A DNA stretch of 47,320 nt, from NCBI GenBank assembly GCA_000824785.1, contig CCNB01000010.1:46584-93903 (forward strand). The letters run 5' to 3'. The position numbers and the translations under genes are program-made. The notes under the pieces are model-generated. The model was given only the letters and a program-made list of their open reading frames with translations. It did no database searches and was not told the origin of the DNA. The DNA is from Mesorhizobium plurifarium (GTDB lineage Bacteria; Pseudomonadota; Alphaproteobacteria; Rhizobiales; Rhizobiaceae). The number at the start of each line of letters is the position of its first letter. Positions within the stretch are counted from its first letter, which is position 1. Shown here piece after piece: positions 1 through 7,796 of this stretch.

Positions 1-70
1 CCCCGATCGACGGGGTAGAGGAAGGGCGCCAAGCTTTTTGCCGCCAACGCTCCTCCAGCAAGGCTCCCTT

Positions 71-112
71 CCTTTCCCTCCGGAGGGGGGAAGGTGGCGC
101 TGCGAAGCAGCG
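71..112. repeat. Intergenic palindromic repeat fragment
   Basis: Two adjacent palindromes lie here: CCCTCC/GGAGGG with no loop (76-87) and CGCTGC-gaa-GCAGCG (98-112). The paired-hairpin layout between genes resembles the short interspersed palindromic elements of rhizobial chromosomes. The amidase ends at 238 on the minus strand, so the element lies downstream of it, but no T-run follows and I do not call it a terminator. Nothing else is recognisable from 1 to 237. Confidence 0.4.
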
Positions 113-237
113 ACGGATTGGGGGAACCACGTGGCAATCAAGCCGAGGCCCGATCAGGCGCGCCAGTCACAGAAGATGTGTGCGTGGGAGAGAGGTGGCT
201 CGGCGAAGCGGCCGGAGAGGGGAACGCCCTATGCGAT

Positions 238-1734
238 TTAAGCCGGCACCTTGAGCGGTGCCCGCCGTTCCAGCCAGCCTGAAAGCTTTTCCATCTGCGC
301 GGCGAAGGACAACAGCGTCTCCTCGTCGCCGGGCCGGCCGGCGGCCTGGATGCCGAGCGGCAGACCGGCTTCGGTGACATGCACCGGCAGCGCGATCGAC
401 GGCTGGCCGCTGACATTCTGGATCGCCGGCCAGTGGGTGAACCACAGGCTCTTGTCCATCAGCTGGCCGAAGAACGACTTGACCTTGAGCAGGCTCGTCA
501 GATGCAATTTGTCGAGCACGTTCTCGAGGAACTCGTCGGCGCCCTTGGGGTCCATCGAGCCGCAGGCCAAAGGCGGATGCGCGATGATCGGCATCAGCAC
601 GGCGTCGAAACGCGCCGTCTCCTCGATCAGTTGCCGCGCCGTGGCGTTGAGCCGCTGCACGCTCTCATAGACTTCGCCGGCGGACAGCATTTCACCGAGG
701 CGGGTCAGCACACGGGTCGCGCGCTCGACCTCGCCGGTCACCGGCCGGCCGACGCGCTGCGCCTCGCCCCGCATCGTGCCGGCGACGGCCGAGGCGACAC
801 TCCGGCAGAAATCGGCGATGAAGTCGCGGCCGATGAAAGGCAGCTCGATCTCCTCCACCGTGTGGCCGCCTTCGCGCGCCAGCGCCACCGCGGTGTCGAG
901 CGCCGCGAGCGTCTCGGCCGAGATCGGCAGGCCGAGCGGCGACTTGCGGTAGACGGCGAGCCTGAGCTTGCCCGGGTCGCGCGCCGCGGCGACCGCGAAG
1001 AACCCCTTCGGCTCCCGTGCTGCGTAAGGCGACAGCGGATCGGCGCCATGGGTGAGGTCGAGCAGCAGCGCGGTATCGCGCACCGAGCGGCTGACGGCGT
1101 GATCGACGACCATGCCGTACCAGCTTTCGCTGACGAGCGGCGTCAGCGGCACGCGGCCGCGCGAGGTCTTCAGGCCGACCAGCCCACTGCAGGCGGAGGG
1201 CACGCGGATCGAGCCGCCGCCGTCGGACGCATGCGCCGCCGGCACCACGCCCGCCGCCACCAGCGCGGCGGCGCCGCCGGACGAGCCGCCCGTGGTGTGG
1301 CCGGTGTTCCAGGGATTGCGGGTGATGCCGAAGCGGGCCGACTCCGTCATCAGCCTCAGCCCATGCTCGGGCGAGGTGCTGGTGGCGATCGGGATCAGGC
1401 CGGCGGCGAGATAGCGCTCGACCATCACCGAGTTGAAATCGGCTGTGAACGGTGGGATGCGGCTGCCGCCATGGATCGGCACGCCCTTGAGGCCGATGCC
1501 GAGATCCTTGAGCGCGAAGGGCACGCCGGCCAGCGGCAGCGTGCGGTCGACGGTCTTCGCCCGTGCCCGCGCGGCGTCGTAAAGCGGCGTGGCGATCGCA
1601 TTGATGTCGGGCCTTGTCGCCTCGGCGCGCGCGATCGCTGCGTCGACCAGCTCCTGCGGCGCGATTTCCCCTTTGTGGACGAGCTCGGCAAGTCCGGTCG
1701 CATCCTGTTCCCAAAGCACGCGCTCGATCGACAT
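238..1734 (-). CDS. Amidase signature family hydrolase
   Basis: A 498-residue protein of usual length for the amidase signature family, which hydrolyses C-N bonds of amides through a Ser-cisSer-Lys triad. The triad is visible: Lys76 in ALKDLG, Ser151 in the GGSSGG loop, and nucleophile Ser175 in DGGGSIR. The open frame runs upstream to 2274, but homology starts at MSIERVLWEQ, which is preceded by an AGGGGAG ribosome-binding site. That start also avoids overlap with the divergent sigma-factor gene. There is no signal peptide, so the enzyme is probably cytoplasmic. It stands alone, so the substrate cannot be read from context. It is not likely to be GatA, because no gatB or gatC is near. Confidence 0.9.
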   Translation of the reverse strand: MSIERVLWEQDATGLAELVHKGEIAPQELVDAAIARAEATRPDINAIATPLYDAARARAKTVDRTLPLAGVPFALKDLGIGLKGVPIHGGSRIPPFTADFNSVMVERYLAAGLIPIATSTSPEHGLRLMTESARFGITRNPWNTGHTTGGSSGGAAALVAAGVVPAAHASDGGGSIRVPSACSGLVGLKTSRGRVPLTPLVSESWYGMVVDHAVSRSVRDTALLLDLTHGADPLSPYAAREPKGFFAVAAARDPGKLRLAVYRKSPLGLPISAETLAALDTAVALAREGGHTVEEIELPFIGRDFIADFCRSVASAVAGTMRGEAQRVGRPVTGEVERATRVLTRLGEMLSAGEVYESVQRLNATARQLIEETARFDAVLMPIIAHPPLACGSMDPKGADEFLENVLDKLHLTSLLKVKSFFGQLMDKSLWFTHWPAIQNVSGQPSIALPVHVTEAGLPLGIQAAGRPGDEETLLSFAAQMEKLSGWLERRAPLKVPA

Positions 1735-1899
1735 CGCCGCTCCCCTCTTTTTGCCAAAACCTATCGCATGAAGCTGCAAATCGAAATCGGGATTCGATAG
1801 ACCAGGAGCACCGCAATCTTCGGCGGGCAAAGCCCCCTTCTGACTCAGTAAGACTGGTCGGCCCGTTGCAATTAAATCGCAATCTTCTAATTTGCCGCC

Positions 1900-2439
1900 A
1901 TGGGGCCTCAGGACATCAGCAAGCTGATCGTCCGGACTTCGATGAAGGACCGGGCTGCGTTCGATCTGCTCTACAAGCAGACCAGCGGGAAACTTTTCGG
2001 CGTTTGCCTTCGTGTCTTGAGGGACCGGGGTGATGCGGAAGAAGCGCTGCAGGAAGTCTTCGTCAAGATCTGGACGAAAGCGGACCGTTTCGCGGTTTCC
2101 GATCTGAGCCCGATTTCCTGGCTGGTGGCCATCGCGCGCAACCATGCGATCGATCGCATCAGGGCGCGGCGCAGTCCTTCCGCCAATATCGACGCAGCTC
2201 TCGACGTCGCCGATCCGACGCCGGGACCTGAGGCCATGGCTGTCGCGGGCGGCGAGACCGAACGCATCCACCATTGCCTTGACGAGTTGGAGAAAGACCG
2301 GGCGGCGGCCGTCCGGGGCGCCTATCTGAGCGGCGAAAGCTATGCCGAGCTGGCGGAGCGCTTCAAGATTCCGCTGAACACGATGCGCACCTGGCTGCGG
2401 CGAAGCCTGCTCAAACTGAGGGAATGCCTGGAAAGATGA
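1900..2439 (+). CDS. ECF RNA polymerase sigma factor (SigK-like)
   Basis: A 179-residue extracytoplasmic-function sigma factor. The sigma-2 region is in the first half (LLYKQTSGKLFGVCLRVL, then DAEEALQEVFVKIW) and binds the -10 element and core polymerase. The sigma-4 helix-turn-helix is at the C-terminus (ESYAELAERFKIPLNTMRTW) and reads the -35 element. The stop codon overlaps the start of the anti-sigma gene, so the pair is translationally coupled. A fasciclin gene follows the pair, the same order as SigK, RskA and the MPT70/MPT83 proteins in mycobacteria. The inferred role is response to an envelope signal relayed by the anti-sigma factor. I could not see a copy of the putative target promoter in front of this gene. 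Confidence 0.93.
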   Translation: MGPQDISKLIVRTSMKDRAAFDLLYKQTSGKLFGVCLRVLRDRGDAEEALQEVFVKIWTKADRFAVSDLSPISWLVAIARNHAIDRIRARRSPSANIDAALDVADPTPGPEAMAVAGGETERIHHCLDELEKDRAAAVRGAYLSGESYAELAERFKIPLNTMRTWLRRSLLKLRECLER

Positions 2440-3158
2440 CGCTGGCGGAAGACAACGGACCGGAACGCGGAGGCGACGACCTGCTCGCCGCCGAATACGT
2501 TCTCGGCGTCCTGCCAGCCGACGAGCGGCAGATCGCGTCCCGTCGCATCGACACCGAGACGGCCTTCGCCCGCCTGGTAGATGCCTGGGAGGTGCGCTTC
2601 GCGCCGATGGCCGCTGCCTACGCCGCGGTCGAGCCGCCGGCTTCGGTCAAGGCGGCGATCGACCGCCGCCTGTTCGCATCGTCCGCTTCCACATCCGGCG
2701 CGCCGAGTGGCAGCCTGTGGACGAACCTTGCCTTCTGGCGCGGCCTCGCCGCCGCGGCGATTGCGGCTTTGGCCGTCTATGTCGCCCTGCCTTACGTCAA
2801 TCCGCCGGTCCGGCCGCCCGAGACCAGGCTGGTCGCGTCGCTGGCCGCCGACAACAGCAACGTCAGATACCTCGCCGTCTATGACGCCGCCCGCCACGAG
2901 GTCGGCCTGTCGCTGGTCTCCGGCGATCGCGGCGCCGGCAAGGATTTCGAGCTGTGGATGATCGAGGGCAAGAACGCGCCGGTCTCGATGGGCGTCATTC
3001 CCGCCGGCCAGACCGCGCGCATACCGGTCGCGCCCGCCGTCCAGCAGAAGCTCGCGCAAGGCGCCGTGCTCGCCGTCAGTCTCGAGCCTTCGGGCGGTTC
3101 GCCGACCGGCCAGCCGACCGGTCCGGTCGTCGCCGCTGGTGACCTGAAGGGCATCTGA
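2436..3158 (+). CDS. Membrane anti-sigma factor, RskA family
   Basis: About 240 residues. The N-terminal part carries the AAEYVLGVLPADERQ motif of RskA-type anti-sigma domains, which hold the sigma factor inactive at the membrane. One transmembrane segment lies near residues 100-120 (FWRGLAAAAIAALAVYVALP). The rest is a periplasmic RskA C-terminal domain with the typical FELWMIEG and PVSMGVIPAG stretches. Release of the sigma factor in this family comes from regulated proteolysis. I placed the start at the ATGA overlap with the sigma gene. An in-frame ATG at 2424 is an alternative that adds four residues. Cognate regulator of the upstream ECF factor, with high confidence from adjacency. Confidence 0.9.
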   Translation: MTLAEDNGPERGGDDLLAAEYVLGVLPADERQIASRRIDTETAFARLVDAWEVRFAPMAAAYAAVEPPASVKAAIDRRLFASSASTSGAPSGSLWTNLAFWRGLAAAAIAALAVYVALPYVNPPVRPPETRLVASLAADNSNVRYLAVYDAARHEVGLSLVSGDRGAGKDFELWMIEGKNAPVSMGVIPAGQTARIPVAPAVQQKLAQGAVLAVSLEPSGGSPTGQPTGPVVAAGDLKGI

Positions 3159-3288
3159 TCCGAGGCGATACATTTCCAAAGACGAGTGAAAGTCTATCTC
3201 CCGCCTCCAGCAAGCGTAAGAAATCCGCTTCGGTTACAGTCAGCGTGCCAGAAATAAATCGAGCGAAAAAAAATTTCGCGACCGTCGT

Positions 3289-3315
3289 GAAACTTACTTT
3301 TTCATAAGCGCGTAT
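3289..3315 (+). promoter_or_regulatory. Possible ECF-type promoter of the fasciclin gene
   Basis: GAAAC (3289-3293) and CGTAT (3311-3315) are separated by 17 bases and resemble the GGAAC/CGTT-like elements of ECF promoters. They lie about 50 bases before the fasciclin ATG, in an AT-rich stretch that contrasts with its surroundings. Recognition by the sigma factor encoded at 1900 is inferred from adjacency only. Confidence 0.35.
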
Positions 3316-3365
3316 CTCCTCGCGTTCCCAATGGCGGGAAGAAACAACCCGAGGAGACTGACACA

Positions 3366-3923
3366 ATGCGTAAAATCGCTACCCTTTTGCTTGCCTCCAT
3401 GCTCGGCTTTTCCGCGCTTGGCGCCGTTGCCTACGCCGCCAATCCGATGGTCGGCGGCGCGCCGATGTATGCCAAGAAGAACATCATCGAGAATGCCGTC
3501 AATTCGAAGGACCACACCACGCTGGTGGCCGCCGTCAAGGCAGCCGGCCTGGTCGACACGCTGCAGGGTGCCGGCCCCTTCACCGTCTTCGCGCCGACCA
3601 ATGAGGCCTTCGCGGCGCTGCCCGCCGGCACGGTCGACACGCTGCTCAAGCCCGAGAACAAGGACAAGCTGACCAAGGTGCTGACCTGCCATGTCATCGC
3701 CGCCAAGGCGCTGGCCGCCGATGTCGCCAAGATGGCCAAGGCCGATGGCGGCGCGCATCAGGTCAAGACCGTCGGCGGCTGCGAGCTGACGCTGAAGGCC
3801 AAGGGCGGCAAGGTCACCGTCACCGACGAGAACGGCAATGTCGCCCACGTCACCATCGCCGATGTCCGCCAGTCGAACGGCGTCATCCACGTCATCGACA
3901 AGGTTCTCTTGCCGAAGATGTAA
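3366..3923 (+). CDS. Secreted fasciclin (FAS1) domain protein
   Basis: A 185-residue exported protein. Residues 1-25 are a Sec signal peptide ending in AYA-A. The rest is one FAS1 domain, an adhesion and matrix fold, with the family's two conserved boxes visible: PFTVFAPTNEAFAALPAGT near residue 75 and NGVIHVIDKVLLP at the very C-terminus. A good ribosome-binding site (GAGGAG) precedes the start. It follows the ECF sigma/RskA pair as in the mycobacterial SigK regulon, and rhizobial fasciclin proteins (for example Nex18 of Sinorhizobium) are known. It is probably the main target of that sigma factor. Precise function is unknown; surface adhesion or envelope protection are the usual suggestions. 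Confidence 0.92.
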   Translation: MRKIATLLLASMLGFSALGAVAYAANPMVGGAPMYAKKNIIENAVNSKDHTTLVAAVKAAGLVDTLQGAGPFTVFAPTNEAFAALPAGTVDTLLKPENKDKLTKVLTCHVIAAKALAADVAKMAKADGGAHQVKTVGGCELTLKAKGGKVTVTDENGNVAHVTIADVRQSNGVIHVIDKVLLPKM

Positions 3924-3952
3924 CAAAGCGGGCCGAAGATGTAACAAAGCGG
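3911..3952 (+). repeat. 21-bp perfect tandem duplication across the fasciclin stop codon
   Basis: Positions 3911-3931 and 3932-3952 are identical 21-bp units, each containing gccgaagatgtaa. The unit includes the last codons and the TAA stop of the fasciclin gene. Because the period is a multiple of three, the second copy keeps frame and repeats the last residues and the stop. Losing the first stop would extend the protein by only seven residues. Confidence 0.95.
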
Positions 3953-4143
3953 ACCTGGCCGGCGAAGACATGGCTGAGCGCCGGCCGCGACATCCAAGAT
4001 CCGCGCCGCCGACAAGGGTGTGCTCCGCGCTGTCCCGTAAGGGCGGCGCGGAGCAGCATCCGAGCAAGAACGGACAGAGCGTAACCGGCTTTTGATTTCC
4101 GGGCGGCGCTCTATCTTGGCAAAATGCGTCAGGAGGAACGGCC

Positions 4144-4647
4144 ATGAACCGTCGCGATTTTTTCTGGAGCGGGGCAGCCGCCACCGCTCTCATCGTCGGA
4201 TCCGCAGCGATGCTGCGCGCCGGCGGGCCTAAGCCAGCCTTGGCCGCCGAGACCTTCGAGGTCACCAAGACCGACGCCGAGTGGCATGCCATCCTGTCGG
4301 ACGAGGCCTTCGACGTGCTGCGCAAGCAGGGCACGGAATATCCAGGCACCAGCCCGCTGCTCAACGAGCATCGCAAGGGCATCTTCGCCTGCGCCGGCTG
4401 CGACCTGCCGGTCTATTCGTCGGAGACCAAGTTCGATTCCGGCACCGGCTGGCCGAGCTTCTATCAGGAGATCGCCAACTCCATCGGCAAGACCGTGGAC
4501 AATTCGCTCGGCATGACCCGCACCGAGGTGCATTGCCGGCGCTGCGGCGGCCATCTCGGCCATGTCTTCGACGACGGCCCGCCGCCCACCGGCCTGCGCC
4601 ATTGCATCAACGGCGTGGCGCTGAGCTTCAAGCCGGCCTCTGCTTAA
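4144..4647 (+). CDS. msrB: Tat-exported peptide methionine-(R)-S-oxide reductase
   Basis: A 167-residue MsrB, which reduces the R-sulfoxide of methionine in oxidised proteins. The catalytic Cys154 is in RHCINGVALSF and the structural zinc site is Cys83, Cys86, Cys131 and Cys134 (CAGC, CRRC). The GTGWPSF and CGGHLGHVFDDGP motifs are intact. Unlike most cytoplasmic MsrB proteins it begins with a twin-arginine signal (NRRDFFWSG, hydrophobic stretch, cleavage near ALAA at residue 35). It is therefore exported folded and repairs periplasmic proteins. An AGGAGG site lies just before the ATG. Position after the ECF/RskA/fasciclin genes suggests a shared envelope-stress role, but a 220-bp gap means it may have its own promoter. 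The electron donor is not encoded nearby. Confidence 0.94.
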   Translation: MNRRDFFWSGAAATALIVGSAAMLRAGGPKPALAAETFEVTKTDAEWHAILSDEAFDVLRKQGTEYPGTSPLLNEHRKGIFACAGCDLPVYSSETKFDSGTGWPSFYQEIANSIGKTVDNSLGMTRTEVHCRRCGGHLGHVFDDGPPPTGLRHCINGVALSFKPASA

Positions 4648-4668
4648 CCGATTTCTCTCCAAAAAGAA

Positions 4669-4702
4669 TGACCCCGGAAATCGTCGCCGATTTCCGGGGT
4701 CA
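4669..4702 (-). terminator. Strong hairpin terminator of the efflux operon
   Basis: A perfect 14-bp stem (4669-4682 with 4689-4702) and a 6-base loop lie between the convergent msrB and DHA2 genes. Read on the minus strand the stem is followed by TTCTTTTTGG, a U-tract, so it fits best as the intrinsic terminator of the minus-strand operon. It may also stop msrB transcription. Confidence 0.8.
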
Positions 4703-4736
4703 CGCGTTGAGGAGGCCAGGCGGGGGTTCCGGCTCC

Positions 4737-6353
4737 TCAATGGCCTCCGCCGCCACCGCCGCCCTGCTGCGCCGGCTTGTTGATGAACAGCACGAAGAAT
4801 CCGAGCGAGGCGAACAGCACCGTCAGCATCATGAACACGTCCATGAAGGACAAAAGCGCCGCCTGTTGATGAGCCATGCCGGACAGCTTCGAGATCGCGG
4901 CGCTCGTGGCGTCGAGGCCGGCGGTCTGCTCGAAGGTCAGCGTCATGTTCTGCAGCTTGGTCTGCGCGGCCTGGCTGCCCCACTGCACATGCTCGGAAAG
5001 CCGCGCATAGTGGAAGGCGTTGCGGTCGATCAGCACCGTGTTGATCAGCGCGAGGCCGACCGCGCCGCCGAGATTGCGGGTCAGGTTGAACAGGCCCGAC
5101 GCGTTCTTCAGCCGTTCCGGCGGCAAGGTGCCGAGCGCAATGTTGTTGATCGGCACCATGCACAGCATCATCGAGCAGCCGCGCAGGATCTGCGGGATCA
5201 ACAGCTCATAGAAATCCCAGTCGGCGGTGAGATGCGTCATCCACCAGGTGCCGGTGGCGAAGCCGACGAAGCCGATCATCATCATCAGCCGGAGGTCGAT
5301 CTTGTTCGACAGGATGCCGGCGACTGGCGCGGTGAAGAACATCGCCAGGCCGCTGACGAACAGCGCCTCGCCGATCATCATCGAATCGTAGCCGCGGATG
5401 CGCCCGAGGAACACCGGATAGAGATAGGTGAGCCCGTAAAGGCCTATGCCGACGACGAAGGAGAACAGCGAGCCGAAGGCGAAGTTCACGTTGCTGAAGG
5501 CCCTGAGGTCGACGATCGGCTCCTCGGCGGTGAAGACGCGCCAGAAGAAGATGATGGCGCCGATGGTCATGATGATGGCGCAGGCAAACACCGCCGGCTC
5601 CTGCAGCCAGTCATGGTTCGGACCTTCCTCCAGCACATATTCCATGCAGCCGAGGAACGCGGCCATGCCGATCAGGCCCCACCAGTCGAACTTGGAGAAC
5701 AGTTTCAGGTTGGGCTTGTCGAAATCGATCAGCGACCAAGCCGCCGTCGCCACCAGGATGCCGGGCACGACATTGATCAGGAACAGCCAGTGCCAGGACA
5801 TGGCGTGGCTGATATAGCCGCCCACCGTCGGGCCGATCGTCGGCGCCAGCGTCGCCACCAGGCCGATCATCGGCGAGACGACGGCGCGCTTGGAGGGCGG
5901 GAAGATGGTGAAGGCGGCCGCGAACACGCTGGGGATCATGCCGCCGCCGATGAAACCCTGGATGGCGCGGTAGACGATCATCTGGTCGATATTGGTGGCG
6001 GTGGCGGCGAGCGCGCTGGCGGCGGTGAAGCCGGCGGCCGCTGTGGTGAACAGCACGCGCGTCGACAGCATGCGGCTGAGGAAGCCCGACAGCGGGATCA
6101 TCACCACCTCGGCGATCAGATACGCGGTCTGCACCCACGGGATCTCGTCGGAGCTGGCGCTGAGGCCCGCCTGGATTTCGGCGAGCGAAGCCGAGACGAT
6201 CTGGATGTCGAGGATCGCCATGAACATGCCGAACACCATCGCGAGGAAGGCGACGACGCGGCGTACAGGCATATGGTCCGCGGGCAGGGCCGGCGCGGCG
6301 GCAGCGACCGGACGTCCCGGCACTGATCCTGCGGTGATGGTTGCGGTTGCCAT
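4737..6353 (-). CDS. DHA2-family multidrug MFS transporter (EmrB-like)
   Basis: A 538-residue inner-membrane drug:proton antiporter of the 14-helix DHA2 group. Family marks include LDIQIVSASLAEIQ in helix 1, WVQTAYLIAEVVMIPLSG in helix 2 and the antiporter motif-C region GPTVGGYISHAMSWHWLF. The tail ends in an odd glycine run followed by His (residues 530-538). In this family the pump works with a membrane-fusion protein and a TolC-like channel to expel hydrophobic compounds; no outer-membrane gene is in the window. It is the second gene of an operon whose first gene is the fusion protein, with a 118-bp gap and nothing recognisable in it. Expression is probably controlled by the divergent TetR regulator. 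Substrate unknown. Confidence 0.93.
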   Translation of the reverse strand: MATATITAGSVPGRPVAAAAPALPADHMPVRRVVAFLAMVFGMFMAILDIQIVSASLAEIQAGLSASSDEIPWVQTAYLIAEVVMIPLSGFLSRMLSTRVLFTTAAAGFTAASALAATATNIDQMIVYRAIQGFIGGGMIPSVFAAAFTIFPPSKRAVVSPMIGLVATLAPTIGPTVGGYISHAMSWHWLFLINVVPGILVATAAWSLIDFDKPNLKLFSKFDWWGLIGMAAFLGCMEYVLEEGPNHDWLQEPAVFACAIIMTIGAIIFFWRVFTAEEPIVDLRAFSNVNFAFGSLFSFVVGIGLYGLTYLYPVFLGRIRGYDSMMIGEALFVSGLAMFFTAPVAGILSNKIDLRLMMMIGFVGFATGTWWMTHLTADWDFYELLIPQILRGCSMMLCMVPINNIALGTLPPERLKNASGLFNLTRNLGGAVGLALINTVLIDRNAFHYARLSEHVQWGSQAAQTKLQNMTLTFEQTAGLDATSAAISKLSGMAHQQAALLSFMDVFMMLTVLFASLGFFVLFINKPAQQGGGGGGGH

Positions 6354-6471
6354 GTCATGGCCTCCATGGGCAATTCTCGGGGACGAGCGCTTGGCGATCC
6401 CGAATTGAGTCGAAACGGATAAGGCAGGCTGGGCGGCCCGGCGCTCGATTGGCCACCGAACCGCCCCCCGA

Positions 6472-7665
6472 TCAGTTGGTCGTCGAGGCCGGCGCGGTGC
6501 GGCTGTCGACCGCGACGACGACGCTGAGGCCCGCGCGCAGCTTGCCGGTCTTCAAGACGTCGGCCGGCACGTCGATGCGCACGGGCACGCGCTGCACCAC
6601 CTTGGTGAAGTTGCCGGTGGCGTTTTCCGGCGGCAGCAGCGAGAACACCGCGCCCGAAGCCGGCGCCAGCGAGGAGACCGTGCCTTCGAAGCTCTGGCCG
6701 TCGATCGCATCGACGGTGATGCGGACCTTCTCGCCGGGCACCATGCGGCCGAGCTGCGTCTCCTTGAAGTTGCCGACGATGTACAGCTTGTCCATCGGCA
6801 CGACGACGGCGAGCTTCTGTCCAGGGCTGACGAGGTCGCCCTGCTCGACCGAGCGGTTGCCGACGACGCCGTCATAAGGCGCCTTCAGCACGGTGAAGGA
6901 CAGGTCGCGCTGGGCCTTGTCGCGGGTGAGCTGCAGCGAGGCGAGCGTCGAGGCCGATTCCGCGCGCTGGGCTTCCAGCACGCCGATATTGGCCTGCGCC
7001 GCGGCGATCTGGGCGTCGGCGCCGACAAGCGCCGCCTTGGCCTGGTCAAGCGCGGTCTGTGCGTCGTCGAGCTGCGCCTGCGTGCCGACATGGGTCTTGA
7101 GCAACTGCGCCGCGCGCAGCTGGGCGCGGCCGGCATTGTCGGCGGCGGCCTGGTCCGCGACCTTCTGGGCCTCGGCCTGCGAAAGCGAGGCCTGGGCCGC
7201 CTTGGTCTGCGCGTCGATGCGGTCGAGCGTCTTCGCCAACGTGGCGATCTGCGCCTCGGCCTGGGCGACCGCGATCTTGTAGTCGCCATTGTCGATGACG
7301 AACAGCGGATCGCCGGCCTTGACCCTTTGGTTCTCGCTCACCAGCACCTTGTCGATATAGCCGGATATTTTCGGCGACACGAACGACATATCGGCCTGGA
7401 CATAGGCGTCGTCGGTGGAGATCATGAACCGGCCGTCGGTCCAGTAGTTATATCCATAGTAGGAACCGGCGCCGAGCAGGGCCAAGCCGATGATCGGCAA
7501 AAGGAAAGAGCGCACCGAACGCTTCTTCTTGGCGGGTGCTTCGGCCGCGGGCGCAGCAACCGGGGCGGCGGGCTGGACAGGGATTTCCGGCGCTTCGGTC
7601 GACGGTTGGGCCTTGGCGTTGGGAAAGGTGCGGACTTCGGCGGTGGCGGGCGCGTTGGAGGACAT
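6472..7665 (-). CDS. HlyD/EmrA-type membrane fusion protein
   Basis: A 397-residue periplasmic adaptor. Order of parts: a Pro/Ala-rich cytoplasmic start, one membrane helix near residues 50-70 (SFLLPIIGLALLGAGSYYGY), the N-terminal lipoyl half-motif with DDAYVQADMSFVSPKISG, a long alpha-helical hairpin rich in Ala and Gln (about residues 130-250), the second lipoyl half (FTVLKAPYDGVVGNRSVEQG), and a beta-barrel ending in the FTKVVQRVPVRI stretch. It links the inner-membrane pump encoded downstream to an outer-membrane channel. First gene of the minus-strand operon, starting next to one of the two TetR operators. Confident in family, not in substrate. Confidence 0.93.
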   Translation of the reverse strand: MSSNAPATAEVRTFPNAKAQPSTEAPEIPVQPAAPVAAPAAEAPAKKKRSVRSFLLPIIGLALLGAGSYYGYNYWTDGRFMISTDDAYVQADMSFVSPKISGYIDKVLVSENQRVKAGDPLFVIDNGDYKIAVAQAEAQIATLAKTLDRIDAQTKAAQASLSQAEAQKVADQAAADNAGRAQLRAAQLLKTHVGTQAQLDDAQTALDQAKAALVGADAQIAAAQANIGVLEAQRAESASTLASLQLTRDKAQRDLSFTVLKAPYDGVVGNRSVEQGDLVSPGQKLAVVVPMDKLYIVGNFKETQLGRMVPGEKVRITVDAIDGQSFEGTVSSLAPASGAVFSLLPPENATGNFTKVVQRVPVRIDVPADVLKTGKLRAGLSVVVAVDSRTAPASTTN

Positions 7666-7693
7666 GGGTATCTCTCTGGATGTCAGTCAGACT

Positions 7694-7707
7694 GAACCGT
7701 TCGGTTC
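7694..7707. promoter_or_regulatory. TetR operator 1 (efflux operon side)
   Basis: A perfect 14-bp inverted repeat, GAACCGTTCGGTTC. It sits just downstream of the inferred start point of the minus-strand efflux promoter and 29 bp before the fusion-protein ATG, where a bound repressor would block transcription. The same arms occur in operator 2, 64 bp away, about six helical turns. Confidence 0.75.
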
Positions 7708-7717
7708 GAATTGGTGA

Positions 7718-7746
7718 TTGACATAGCGCGGAAAGAGGACCATATC
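7718..7746 (+). promoter_or_regulatory. Sigma-70 promoter of the tetR gene
   Basis: TTGACA (7718-7723) matches the -35 consensus and CATATC (7741-7746) is a weaker -10, with a 17-base spacer. Its start point would fall at about 7753, right in front of operator 2, giving autorepression. Confidence 0.55.
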
Positions 7747-7748
7747 AA
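7720..7748 (-). promoter_or_regulatory. Sigma-70 promoter of the EmrAB-type operon
   Basis: On the minus strand TTGATA (7748-7743) and TATGTC (7725-7720) are separated by 17 bases. It overlaps the opposing tetR promoter almost exactly, so the -35 of each lies over the -10 of the other. The start point would be near 7713, immediately before operator 1. Confidence 0.55.
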
Positions 7749-7755
7749 GAGGAAA

Positions 7756-7773
7756 TCGAACCGAGTGGTTCGA
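7756..7773. promoter_or_regulatory. TetR operator 2 (regulator side)
   Basis: TCGAACC-GAGT-GGTTCGA, an inverted repeat with 7-bp arms and the same GAACC/GGTTC core as operator 1. It is 23 bp upstream of the TetR ATG and just after the predicted start of its own promoter. Confidence 0.75.
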
Positions 7774-7796
7774 AATATTTCTAAGGAACGACTTCC

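Noticed and set aside
379..1800. Long plus-strand open frame antisense to the amidase (473 residues)
   Set aside because: It is rich in Arg and His with no domain character, a usual shadow of a high-GC gene on the other strand. The amidase has all catalytic motifs.
4281..6326. 681-residue plus-strand open frame opposite the DHA2 transporter
   Set aside because: Low-complexity Arg/His/Gln-rich translation with no recognisable motif. It overlaps msrB in another frame and is antisense to a well-defined transporter.
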